Origin: Nonomuraea sp. MG754425
Lineage (GTDB): Bacteria; Actinomycetota; Actinomycetes; Streptosporangiales; Streptosporangiaceae
Reading direction: 5' to 3'
NCBI RefSeq assembly: GCF_021699195.1
Contig: NZ_SSXE01000064.1
Location: 1-46,474, forward strand
Length of the DNA: 46,474 nucleotides
Below the pieces are notes generated by a model. That model was not told the DNA's origin. It did not search any database and saw only the letters and a list, made by a program, of their open reading frames with translations. Numbering within the stretch: position 1 is the first letter of the stretch; each line of letters opens with the position of its first letter. Of this stretch, positions 39,045 to 46,474 are shown in pieces. Both the position numbers and the translations under genes were made by a program.

Positions 39045-40012
39045 CACTCTCGCCCGAGCTGAACGGGTTCGTCAGCCTGCTCGGCGTGCCCTGGCCGAAC
39101 ATCGACGAGGACGAGATCCGGCTGGACGCCGACGCCTGGCGGATCGTCCAGGCCGGTGCGGAGCCCGCCAGCGCCGAGGCCGACACGGACGTGCGCGGCA
39201 CCCGGGACGTCTACAGCGGCGACTCGGCCACGGAACTGGCCGGGCACTGGAACCAGGTCGGCGGCAACGAGGGCCACCTCACGCAGACCGCCCTCGCCTC
39301 AAAGGTCGCGCCGATGGCGCTCGACGGCGCGGCCGGCGTCGTGAGCGCGGTGAAGCTGGCCGTCGGCATGCAGGCGGCGGCCGGGCTGACGGCCGTCGCG
39401 CAGACGCTGGCGTTCGGCGGCGCGCTCGGCGTCACGGCGGCCACGGCGCGCATGTACCTCACCCGGCACGCGATGGGGAAGGTGCTGCGGGAAGGCTCCG
39501 AGGGCACCGGCAAGGTCCTTGGCCCGGCCGTGGCCCGGCGGGTGACCGACCCGATGCGGCGCGTGCTGGACAACCTGCGCCGTCCGGGCGGCCCGGGAGG
39601 CACACCGGCGCTGGCCGGTGCGGGCGGGCGGATGCCCCTGCGGCCGACCGTGCTCAGGAACCCGGGCGGCCCCCGCTCCGTCCGGGACGGCATCGCGAAC
39701 TTCGCCCGCAAGAAAGGCAACAGCGGTGGTCGCGGAGGCGGCGGCCGGCGTGGCGGCAGCAGCAGCGGCCGGCCCGGGATGTTCCGCCGGGACCAGACCG
39801 GAAAGATGCACGGCGACCTGCCCAACAGCGCGGCGAACATGTCGAAGGAAGAGGCGCAGCGGGTAGAGAAGGAGATGCAGAAAAGCCTTGATCGGCGCAA
39901 CCGGGAGCAGGACAGGCTCGGCTATGAGGCCGGGCACGAGGAGCGGATCCGCAGGGAGAAGGACGCGCTGAGGCGATTCCAGGAAGACATGCGGCGAAGG
40001 GGGTTGAACTAG
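39035..40012 (+). CDS. Putative T7SS-type effector with basic C-terminal domain
   Basis: A 325-aa protein. The N-terminal part (~1-150) has LTLSPELNGFVSLLGVPWPNIDEDEIRLDADAWR, the opening common in actinobacterial WXG/PPW-type secreted proteins, then an Ala-rich amphipathic segment. A Gly/Arg-rich linker (~185-255) precedes a compact charged end from FRRDQTGKMHGDLPNS to the C-terminus (GYEAGHEERIRREKDALRRFQ), a position and style typical of polymorphic toxin tips. GK-x-HGD-x-P motifs occur, as I recall, in such tips, but I cannot name the family. The ATG at 39035 overlaps the preceding gene. An acidic protein gene follows 3 nt later, consistent with a toxin-immunity pair. Confidence 0.68.
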   Translation: MGLTLSPELNGFVSLLGVPWPNIDEDEIRLDADAWRIVQAGAEPASAEADTDVRGTRDVYSGDSATELAGHWNQVGGNEGHLTQTALASKVAPMALDGAAGVVSAVKLAVGMQAAAGLTAVAQTLAFGGALGVTAATARMYLTRHAMGKVLREGSEGTGKVLGPAVARRVTDPMRRVLDNLRRPGGPGGTPALAGAGGRMPLRPTVLRNPGGPRSVRDGIANFARKKGNSGGRGGGGRRGGSSSGRPGMFRRDQTGKMHGDLPNSAANMSKEEAQRVEKEMQKSLDRRNREQDRLGYEAGHEERIRREKDALRRFQEDMRRRGLN

Positions 40013-40015
40013 CTC

Positions 40016-40720
40016 ATGCAGGCGCCGACAGGCGATGACCTCATCGCCCGCATCCTGACCTACCCCGCCGACGACGCCGGCCTGGGCGTGCTCGCCAACG
40101 ACCTGCTCGACGAGTTCCACGCGGGTTACCCCGTCACGAACCTGCGCACGCTCCTGCACAGCGGCGACGCCAAGCTCGTACGCACCGGTGCCTGGCTGCT
40201 GTCCGAGCTGGGCGAGCCGGCCGGAGAGCTGATCGGCGAGGTCTCCGCCCTGCTCGCCGGCCCGCTGCGCCAGGTGCGCTTCCTCGCGATAGACGTCGTG
40301 CTGGTCACCGCTCAGAGCTGGAACGGCCCGCTCATCGCGCAGGTCATGGAGCTGGGCGCCGACCCCGAGAGCAGCGTGCGCTGGAAGGTGCTCGGCTTCC
40401 TGGCCGACGCCACGACCGAGCAGCTCACCGCGGGGGCGGTGAGCCTGGCGCCCGGCCGGGTCAAGGAGCAGGCCGAATGGCTGGTCCGGCACGACGACGA
40501 GGAGCCCGACCCGCAGGACGTCGTGACCCGGCTCGCCGGGCCCGACCCCCTGGCCAGGCTGTTCGCGGCGGCCGTCGCCGCGCGGTGGGCCGACGAGCAG
40601 CCGGACCTCCTGCTGCGCGCCACCGCCGTGCCGGACGAGGAGATCAGCTCGTTCGCCCGCGCGTGGCTGGAGGAGGCGGCGGCCGACGAGGACGAGGACG
40701 AGCCCCCGCCGGCCGGCTGA
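40016..40720 (+). CDS. Acidic HEAT-like protein, putative immunity
   Basis: A 234-aa strongly acidic protein without signal or membrane segment. Helical-repeat character is visible in TLLHSGDAKLVRTGAWLLSELGEPAGELIGEVSALLAGPLRQVRFLAIDVVL, and again in the later VRWKVLGFLADATTEQL. The C-terminus is Asp/Glu-rich (AAADEDEDEPPP). It begins 3 nt after the basic putative effector, and opposite charges support a complex. HEAT-like immunity proteins are known in polymorphic toxin loci. No fixed family could be assigned. Confidence 0.68.
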   Translation: MQAPTGDDLIARILTYPADDAGLGVLANDLLDEFHAGYPVTNLRTLLHSGDAKLVRTGAWLLSELGEPAGELIGEVSALLAGPLRQVRFLAIDVVLVTAQSWNGPLIAQVMELGADPESSVRWKVLGFLADATTEQLTAGAVSLAPGRVKEQAEWLVRHDDEEPDPQDVVTRLAGPDPLARLFAAAVAARWADEQPDLLLRATAVPDEEISSFARAWLEEAAADEDEDEPPPAG

Positions 40721-40724
40721 ATCC

Positions 40725-41144
40725 TCACCCGGAGGTCCGGTACCTGGCCATGATCTTCTCCAGATGCCGGACCACCGGCCGCCAGGTCGCGGGCAGCGAG
40801 TACGCGGTGACCCGCCGCCCGTCGTGGACCAGCGTGTACGCGATGAAGTCGGCCCCGCGCGGCGGCGGCTGCGAGCGGCCGAGCTTCAGGCGGCCGAGGT
40901 GACCGCGCAGCGTGCGCCGCTCCTTGGCCGTCAGGCATGTCCTGACGGCCGGTCCCGTGCGCCGGGTGAGCCGCGCGCACCCGTCGCCGTAGACGATCAC
41001 CCGGTCGTTCAGCCCCGCGAAGCCGCCCTGCTCGCGCAGCTCCACGAGCACCCGTTTCGGGGCGATCTCCGCCTGCGCCGGGCCCATGGACGTGCTCAGC
41101 GTCGCCAGCAGCACGGGCACGAGCACGATTCGCCAGATTCCCAT
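40725..41144 (-). CDS. Small secreted protein of unknown function
   Basis: A 139-aa exported protein. The signal peptide 1-25 ends GPAQA. The mature part (RVLVELREQGGFAGLNDRVIVYGDGCARLTRRTG) has two Cys (near 56 and 70) that may form a disulfide, followed by RGADFIAYTLVHDGRRVTAYSLPATWRPVVRHLEKIM. Similar short secreted proteins occur in many actinomycetes with no known role. The ATG at 41144 has AAGGG close upstream. It is convergent with the immunity-like gene. Confidence 0.78.
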   Translation of the reverse strand: MGIWRIVLVPVLLATLSTSMGPAQAEIAPKRVLVELREQGGFAGLNDRVIVYGDGCARLTRRTGPAVRTCLTAKERRTLRGHLGRLKLGRSQPPPRGADFIAYTLVHDGRRVTAYSLPATWRPVVRHLEKIMARYRTSG

Positions 41145-41211
41145 GCCCTTCTACACGTACGGGGACGGCGGACGGCTCACCAGAGCGCGCCCGCCGCCGT
41201 GACGTCCGCGA

Positions 41212-43740
41212 CTACCCGCAGCGTGCGCCGTTGAGGTGGAACACCTCGGGAGCCGGGTTGGGGCCGGAGGCGTCCGTGCCGTTGAACCCGAACGTCACCT
41301 TCTGCCCTGGCTTGATCGTGCCGTTCCAGCGCAGGTCACGGGCCGTCACCACCGAGCCGGACTGCGACAGGGCCGCCGACCAGGCGTGCTCCACCCGCTG
41401 GCCGCCCAGGAACGACCAGCGCAGGGTCCAGCCGTGCACGGCCCGTTCGCCGGTGTTCTCGATCGCCACCTGCGCGGTGAAGCCGCCCGGCCACGAGCCG
41501 TGCGCGGTGTAGCGGACCCGGCAGTCCGCGCGCTCACCCTTGTCGGCCAGGAACGCCGAGACCCAGACCAGCGGCGAGTTCCAGTTGATGGTCAGCTCGT
41601 TCGTGGCCCACGACTCGATGTCGTCGACGTAGCAGAACTGCGGCTTACAGCCGCGCAGCAGCCGCTGCGCGAGCGGGTCCTGGATGGCGGAGTTCGGGCC
41701 GCCCGCCAGGGTGCCGCGCGGCGGGTGGGGCAGCGCGGGGTCGAGTTGCCGGGCGTACCAGCGGCTGTGCTGGTTCTTCGAGGCGACCTCGCCGTAGCCG
41801 GTGACGTACGACTGGTTGAGCGCGTTACGGCCGAGCAGGTAGTCCATGCCCTCCCGGACGGCGGCGCGGTACCTCTCCTGACCGGTCAGGTCATGGGCCG
41901 TGGCCAGGACGACCAGGTTGTTCAGCACCAGGTTGTTGGAGCCCCAGTCGAAGTCCGGCGGGTTGTACGGCAGCCCGTACGGGTGCGCGGTCTGGACGGC
42001 CAGGTACTTCTCGGCCCCCTCCACCACCGACCGCCGCACCCGCTCCCGGTCGGGCAGCGCGTTCGGCACCGTCGCCAGCTCCAGGCGGCCGAGCTGGGCG
42101 GTGTTGCCCCAGTCGAAGCCGCGCTCGCGCCAGACGTCCCCGGTGTGGTGCGGCGAGGCCAGCACGAAGTCCCTGAACTCCTTCTCGCCCGTCGTGATGT
42201 ACAGCTCGGCCGCCGCCCAGTAGAACTCGTCGCTGACGTCGCCGTCGTTGTAGGCGCCGCCGCCCACGCCGTCGTTCGGGTCGGCGTACCTGGCGGGCTC
42301 GGCCTTCGCCGCGGCCCACGCCCTGCGGGCCGCCTTGAGGTTCCTGGCGGCGAACCCGGCGTCGTACGGGGCGAACAGACGGGCTGCCTGCGCGGCCGTC
42401 GCGGCCAGGTTCAGCGTGGCGGCCGTGGAGGGCGGGTGCAGCTCGCGGAGCTGCGGGTCCAGGTGGGGCAGCAGGGGCAGGCCGGTCCAGTTCCGGTCGT
42501 GGATCTTGTGGTGCGCCATCCCCGCGTGCGGCTTGCCGTCCGGCACCTGCATGCTCAGCAGGAACTCCTGCTCCCAGCGGGCCTCGTCCAGGATGTCCGG
42601 CCGGCCGTTGCCGCTCTCCGGGATGTCGAGCTGGCCGTCCCCGAAAGCGGTCTTGTCCCGCTCGTAGGCGGCCATGAGCTGGTGCACGGAGATGCCGCCG
42701 TTGACGACGTACTTGCCGTGGTCGCCCGCGTCGTACCAGCCGCCCTTGACGTTCAGGCTGTAGTCGCAGACGCCCGGCTGGCACGGCACGCTCACGTCGC
42801 CCTGGTTCGGCGCGATCCCCGCGTGGCCCGCCGGGCGGCCGTAGCCGGGCCGCAGCTCGTCGCGGATCTCGATGCCGCTGCGCTGGGTGTAGTAGAACTT
42901 CAGCGCGTCCGCCGGGAGCCGGTCGTAGATGCCGGCCCCGATGTCGAAGGGCCTGCTCGTCTCGCCGTCGGCCGTCAGCGTGTACTCCTCGCCCGGCTCG
43001 CGGTGCGCGCCGAAGTCGAGCGTGTGCACGTTCTGCCCCGAGCTGGCGTCCACACCCCTGGGGACGGTCGTCCCGGAGGCCACGGTCCGCTTGCCGGCGT
43101 CCTTCAGCTCCCAGTCCAGCGGCTCGGTGGCCGTGGTGACCAGCGTGGCCTTCTTGGGGCCCGCCGGGAGGTAGCCCACCATGTTCACGCGGACGCGCGG
43201 GCCGGTGTCCGGCTCGTACTCCTCGGGCTCGGCGCCGCCCTTGAGCGACACGTCGTCCATGCAGAACCTCCAAGGCTCGGCGCTGCCGCCCAACTGGAAG
43301 ACGACCTGCGCGTCCGGCAGCGACACGGGGGCCGTGAACGTGTAGGAGTAGGCGTTGCCCGAGACGCTCAGCTCGGGGTTGGCGGCCAGATACTGCGTCC
43401 AGGGGTCCACGGGGAGCTGGATCAGCGCCTTGCCGACCTTGGCCGGGGTGGCGGTGGCGAAGAACCGGTAGGCGTACGTCTCGCCCGCCACCAGCGGCAG
43501 GTCGTTCTGGCCGATGATGACGTCCCAGGGGTTGGCGGTGCCGCCGGGGACGTCGGCGCAGGCCCGGCCGTCCTCGACGGCGAGAGCGGTGTTGCCGGTG
43601 CTCCACCAGGGGGCGGTGCCGGTGTCGAAGGAGCCGTTGACGATCTGCTCGGGTCCCTCGTCGGCGGCCATGGCGGCCGGGGCGGGGGACAGGGCGACCA
43701 TGGTGAGGAGGGCCAGTAAGGCGGCCCGGCATCGGGTCAT
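41212..43740 (-). CDS. GH9 endoglucanase with CBM4, Ig-like and CBM2 domains (Cel9B-like)
   Basis: An 842-aa secreted cellulase. The signal peptide is ~1-26 (APAAMA/AD). A CBM4 (~30-170, NGSFDTGTAPWW) and an Ig-like CelD-N domain (~180-270) precede GH9 with DAGD at 337-340 and the acid Glu in ATNELTINWN. A C-terminal CBM2 (~738-842) follows almost directly, with no Pro/Thr linker or FnIII module, unlike Thermobifida Cel9B. The ATG at 43740 follows AAGGA five nt upstream; the longer frame crosses the operator. Both the CebR-type operator and the CGGTGAAACTTTCAGCCG element lie upstream, tying this distant gene to the 5-kb cellulase cluster. Confidence 0.95.
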   Translation of the reverse strand: MTRCRAALLALLTMVALSPAPAAMAADEGPEQIVNGSFDTGTAPWWSTGNTALAVEDGRACADVPGGTANPWDVIIGQNDLPLVAGETYAYRFFATATPAKVGKALIQLPVDPWTQYLAANPELSVSGNAYSYTFTAPVSLPDAQVVFQLGGSAEPWRFCMDDVSLKGGAEPEEYEPDTGPRVRVNMVGYLPAGPKKATLVTTATEPLDWELKDAGKRTVASGTTVPRGVDASSGQNVHTLDFGAHREPGEEYTLTADGETSRPFDIGAGIYDRLPADALKFYYTQRSGIEIRDELRPGYGRPAGHAGIAPNQGDVSVPCQPGVCDYSLNVKGGWYDAGDHGKYVVNGGISVHQLMAAYERDKTAFGDGQLDIPESGNGRPDILDEARWEQEFLLSMQVPDGKPHAGMAHHKIHDRNWTGLPLLPHLDPQLRELHPPSTAATLNLAATAAQAARLFAPYDAGFAARNLKAARRAWAAAKAEPARYADPNDGVGGGAYNDGDVSDEFYWAAAELYITTGEKEFRDFVLASPHHTGDVWRERGFDWGNTAQLGRLELATVPNALPDRERVRRSVVEGAEKYLAVQTAHPYGLPYNPPDFDWGSNNLVLNNLVVLATAHDLTGQERYRAAVREGMDYLLGRNALNQSYVTGYGEVASKNQHSRWYARQLDPALPHPPRGTLAGGPNSAIQDPLAQRLLRGCKPQFCYVDDIESWATNELTINWNSPLVWVSAFLADKGERADCRVRYTAHGSWPGGFTAQVAIENTGERAVHGWTLRWSFLGGQRVEHAWSAALSQSGSVVTARDLRWNGTIKPGQKVTFGFNGTDASGPNPAPEVFHLNGARCG

Positions 43741-43757
43741 GGAGGTCCTTACGGGAT

Positions 43758-43775
43758 TTTGGGAGCGCTCCCAAA
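43758..43775. promoter_or_regulatory. CebR-type operator upstream of second GH9
   Basis: TTTGGGAGCGCTCCCAAA is a perfect 18-bp palindrome containing the 14-bp core. Its centre is ~26 nt before the GH9 ATG. Confidence 0.93.
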
Positions 43776-43857
43776 GGGGTGCGGAACCCTGATCCTCCTT
43801 TGCCCGGAGCCGCCGCGTCAACGGATCCGCACGGGCGGGCGGCGAAGGCGGCGAAGA

Positions 43858-43875
43858 CGGTGAAACTTTCAGCCG
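43858..43875. promoter_or_regulatory. TGAAACTTTCA palindrome (shared cellulase element, copy 2)
   Basis: CGGTGAAACTTTCAGCCG is identical to 7691-7708 and ~126 nt upstream of the GH9 ATG. It overlaps the stop codon of the ATPase gene behind it. Confidence 0.65.
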
Positions 43876-46474
43876 TCGAGGGTTCCCGGCTCGCCGTCAC
43901 GCCGGCCCAGCCGCCGGAGCACCGCCTCGGCGCGGCGCTGGTCGTACGGGGTGCCCAGCCGGTGCGCGGCGGCCAGCGCCTGCTCCGCCGCCCGGCCCGC
44001 CGCGCCCCGCCTGCCCCCGGCGGCCAGGACGAGCGCGCGGCCCCAGCCGATCCTGGCGGCGGCCCCCGGGTTCCTGGCGGCGTACCGGGACAGGTGGGCG
44101 TGCAGGCGGCGGGCCACCCGCGGGTCCGGCCACGGGTCGAGCGACCAGAGCAGCTCGGCCAGGCCGGACCAGCACTCCAGCATGCCCCGCTGCGCCCCCG
44201 GCAGCCGCCCGGCCAGCACCATCACCTCCTCCAGCACCTCCCGCGCCCCGCTTCCCGGCTCGGCCCGCGCCTCGCCGCCCGCGACCCCGCGCTCCAGGCC
44301 CGCCAGGCGGGCGGTGGCGGTGAGCAGGCGCATCTCCTGGATGGTGTGCAGGACGGGGCCGTCGCGCAGCCCGAGGTCCTTCTCGTGCGTGCGCCGTCGC
44401 TCGGCGGACGCACGGGCCCCCGCCAGCACCTCCCCGATCCGGTCCGGGGACGCCGTGCCCGACCGCAGCAGGGCCTCGGCCTGGCCGGTCAGGCACCAGT
44501 GGCGGCCGATGTCGTCCCCGCCGACCCGCCTGGCGGCCAGCTCCGCCGTGGCGGCGAACAGCTCCGCCGCCTCCGCGAACCGTCCCTGCCAGAGCGCGGT
44601 CTCGGCGAGCAGGCCCGAGCAGTTCTCCGCCACGCGCGGCGCGAGCGTCCCGGCCCGGCACTCCGTGAACGAGCGCCGGGCCGCCTCGAACGCGCCCGCG
44701 TAGAGCTGGTCGAGCCCGCGCGCCAGGCGGGCGCGGTGCACGGACTCGGCGGCGTGCCCGCTGTCAGCCGGCCCCGGCGACGCCGCGCGCCGGGTGGTCG
44801 GGGCGGGGACGGCCGGAGCGCTGTGGCCGATGGTCAGGGCGTGGTCGGCCAAGGTGCCGTAGCGGGCGGCCAGGCGGTGGCGTCCGGAGACGCGGGCGAT
44901 CGTGGCGGCGTTCGCGTACGCCTCGGCCCGCAGCGCGGCGTCGCCCGTCCGCTCGGCGGCGTTGAGCTGCCGCAACGAGGCGGCCAGCAGGGTGAGCGCG
45001 TCATGCTGGTGGTAGGCGAGCCGGGCCAGCATGGTCAGCGCCTGCGCGGCCTCCCACCCGTCACCGGCCGGGCCGGGCCCATGCGCGCGGAACACGCGGT
45101 GCGCGGCCTGCCGGGCGGCGGCCAGCAGCGCCGCCCGGACGAGACCGGCCCGCGACTCGGGCAGCGGCTCGCCGAGCGTGTCCAGCGCCGCCCTGGCCAG
45201 GCGGGTGGCCTGGTGCTCCCTGGCGAGGTGATGCTCGCTGGTGCCCGCCATCCACAGGTGGCGGGCCCGCAGCCGCGGCTCCTCCTCGGTACGCGCGAGG
45301 TGCCGCCGCACGACGGCCGCCGACTCCTCGTACAGGCGCAGGCGCAGGCACAACGTCCAGTAGAGCTCCAGGAAGCGGGGTCGCCCGGACGCCGCCCAGG
45401 CCGTGCGGAGGTTGTCCAGCTCCGCGCCGAGCACGTGGACGACCCCGGTGTCCGAGGTGCCCAGCAGCGCCGCGGCGTGGCGTTCGAGCAGCCGGCCGAA
45501 GTGGTCGGAGTGCCGTCTCCGCACGGTCCGGCGCTCGGAGGGGCTCAGGCGGGCGGCGGCGTACTGCTGGACGAGGGGGTGGACGGCGTACCGGCCGGCG
45601 GAGGTGAGCTGGACCATGCTGTGGTCCACCAGGCGTACCAGCACGTCGGGGCCGGTCCCGGCGACCTCGACGGCGGCGTCCAGCGTGCAGCCGCCGCCGA
45701 ACACCGACAGCGCCGCCAGCGTCTCCTGCCCGGCCCGGTCCAGCAGTTGCCAGGAGGTCTCGAAGACCGTGCGCATGCAGGCGTGCCGCGGGCGGGTGGC
45801 GGGCCCGGCCACCGACAGCAGGCCGAGGTCGGCCGTGAGCCGCCGGGCCAGCGCGGCGCAGGGCACGGCGCGCAGCAGCCCGGCCGCCAGCTCGATGGCC
45901 AGGGGCAGGCCGCCGGTGGCGGCGCAGATCGCGGCGACCGGGGCGGCCTCGCGGTCGGGGTCGAACCCCGGGCACGCCCTGGCCGCCCTGACCGTGAACA
46001 GCGCCTCGGCGTCCGGCGCGCCCAGCCCTTCGACCGTGACCGTCACCTGGCCGGGCAGGTCGGGCCGCCGCCTGCTCGTCGCCAGGACGCGCAGCGCCGG
46101 GGCGGCCCGCAGTAGCTCGCCGACGACCGGGTCGAAGGCGGGCAGGTGCTCAAGGTTGTCGAGGACGAGAAGGAGCGGGCGCGGGCGGCCGGCCACGGCG
46201 GTGAGCAGCAGGTCGAGGGCGGGACGCGGCGGTGAGAGGTCCACGTCGAGGCGGCGGGCCAGCGTCGTGACGGCCGCCTCCGGACGTACCCCCGCGAACG
46301 AGACGAACACCGCGGGCGGGTCGCAGGCGGCGATGGCCAGCCGGGTCTTGCCGACGCCGCCCGGCCCCAGCAGCGTGACCAGGCGCTCACCGGCCAGCAG
46401 CGCGCGCAGCCGCCGCACGTCGGCGTCCCTGCCGATCAGCTCCGTCCCGGGCACGGGCACGGACGGGGCGGCGC
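43869..46474 (-). CDS. NB-ARC/AAA-type ATPase regulator, 5' end outside window
   Basis: At least 864 residues of a STAND-type ATPase. The nucleotide site is VTLLGPGGVGKTRLA, the Walker B region is PLLLVLDNLEHLP, and RVLATSRRRP matches sensor 1. A winged-helix segment and a long helical TPR-like region (~350 to the end) follow, with repeated LW-x-AG and AR-x-A motifs. Such architecture occurs in SARP/AfsR-like, LuxR-like and kinase-fused actinobacterial regulators. The frame is still open at the window edge, so an N-terminal DNA-binding or kinase domain is probably upstream; the GTG at 46460 is not a reliable start. It lies just upstream of the second GH9 but is not obviously linked to it. Confidence 0.85.
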   Translation of the reverse strand, partial: AAPSVPVPGTELIGRDADVRRLRALLAGERLVTLLGPGGVGKTRLAIAACDPPAVFVSFAGVRPEAAVTTLARRLDVDLSPPRPALDLLLTAVAGRPRPLLLVLDNLEHLPAFDPVVGELLRAAPALRVLATSRRRPDLPGQVTVTVEGLGAPDAEALFTVRAARACPGFDPDREAAPVAAICAATGGLPLAIELAAGLLRAVPCAALARRLTADLGLLSVAGPATRPRHACMRTVFETSWQLLDRAGQETLAALSVFGGGCTLDAAVEVAGTGPDVLVRLVDHSMVQLTSAGRYAVHPLVQQYAAARLSPSERRTVRRRHSDHFGRLLERHAAALLGTSDTGVVHVLGAELDNLRTAWAASGRPRFLELYWTLCLRLRLYEESAAVVRRHLARTEEEPRLRARHLWMAGTSEHHLAREHQATRLARAALDTLGEPLPESRAGLVRAALLAAARQAAHRVFRAHGPGPAGDGWEAAQALTMLARLAYHQHDALTLLAASLRQLNAAERTGDAALRAEAYANAATIARVSGRHRLAARYGTLADHALTIGHSAPAVPAPTTRRAASPGPADSGHAAESVHRARLARGLDQLYAGAFEAARRSFTECRAGTLAPRVAENCSGLLAETALWQGRFAEAAELFAATAELAARRVGGDDIGRHWCLTGQAEALLRSGTASPDRIGEVLAGARASAERRRTHEKDLGLRDGPVLHTIQEMRLLTATARLAGLERGVAGGEARAEPGSGAREVLEEVMVLAGRLPGAQRGMLECWSGLAELLWSLDPWPDPRVARRLHAHLSRYAARNPGAAARIGWGRALVLAAGGRRGAAGRAAEQALAAAHRLGTPYDQRRAEAVLRRLGRRDGEPGTLDG

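Noticed and set aside
41236..43719. 827-codon plus-strand frame opposite the second GH9
   Set aside because: Antisense shadow with biased composition and no motif.
43779..46115. 778-codon plus-strand frame opposite the NB-ARC gene
   Set aside because: Antisense to the clear P-loop ATPase, with Arg/Gly/Gln-rich low-complexity sequence.

Overview
The window is high-GC actinobacterial DNA. Its GC-rich codon third positions, GTG/TTG starts, GTGA stop/start overlaps, leaderless-looking promoters and family-2 cellulose-binding modules suggest a filamentous, plant-polymer-degrading member of the Streptosporangiales (Nonomuraea/Streptosporangium-like). Taxonomy is inferred from gene content; no marker gene is present.

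Region 1 (1-11.7 kb, plus 41.2-43.9 kb) is a secreted cellulose-degradation regulon. It holds a GH48 exocellulase (5' end outside the window), translationally coupled to a GH9-CBM3c-FnIII-FnIII-CBM2 processive endoglucanase. Next are a cellulose-type AA10 LPMO with CBM2, coupled to a small membrane-anchored His/Met/Cys-bearing protein, then a divergent GH12-FnIII-CBM2 endoglucanase, and a LacI-family cellobiose-type repressor that overlaps a Ser/Thr protein kinase gene. About 30 kb away lies a second GH9 (CBM4-Ig-GH9-CBM2). Perfect TGGGAGCGCTCCCA operators stand in front of GH12/LPMO, the repressor itself and the second GH9. A second 18-nt element, CGGTGAAACTTTCAGCCG, is shared exactly by the LPMO and second GH9 promoters.

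Region 2 (11.7-22.2 kb) is mostly housekeeping or signalling: a class A penicillin-binding protein, a glycosyltransferase-like protein with an unknown partner, a MarR regulator, a STAS antagonist, a flavin disulfide oxidoreductase, an unexported sialidase and a CheR-PAS fusion. Region 3 (22.2-29.5 kb) has a STAS variant, two divergent NIS (IucA/IucC) siderophore-type synthetases with a PfkB kinase that may share a promoter box, a small acidic protein, and a SigE-type sigma factor coupled to a membrane propeller-like protein.

Region 4 (29.5-34.4 kb) is a divergent pair of secreted wall-active enzymes: a lysozyme-like/amidase_2 protein and a GH10-like (DUF187/DigH-type) glycosidase. They carry the same C-terminal golvesin-like module and flank a perfect 7-7-7 inverted repeat. 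A sensor histidine kinase gene follows. Region 5 (34.4-41.1 kb) is a TetR-GPH transporter-PLP decarboxylase operon with a leaderless promoter, then a type VII/polymorphic-toxin-like island: two YbaB-like genes divergent from a WXG100-like protein, a basic-tailed putative effector and an acidic putative immunity protein. The window ends inside a large NB-ARC/AAA-type ATPase regulator.

The most novel-looking items are the LPMO-coupled putative metal-binding membrane protein, the amidase/DigH-like pair, the NIS-synthetase/PfkB cluster and the repressor-kinase operon.
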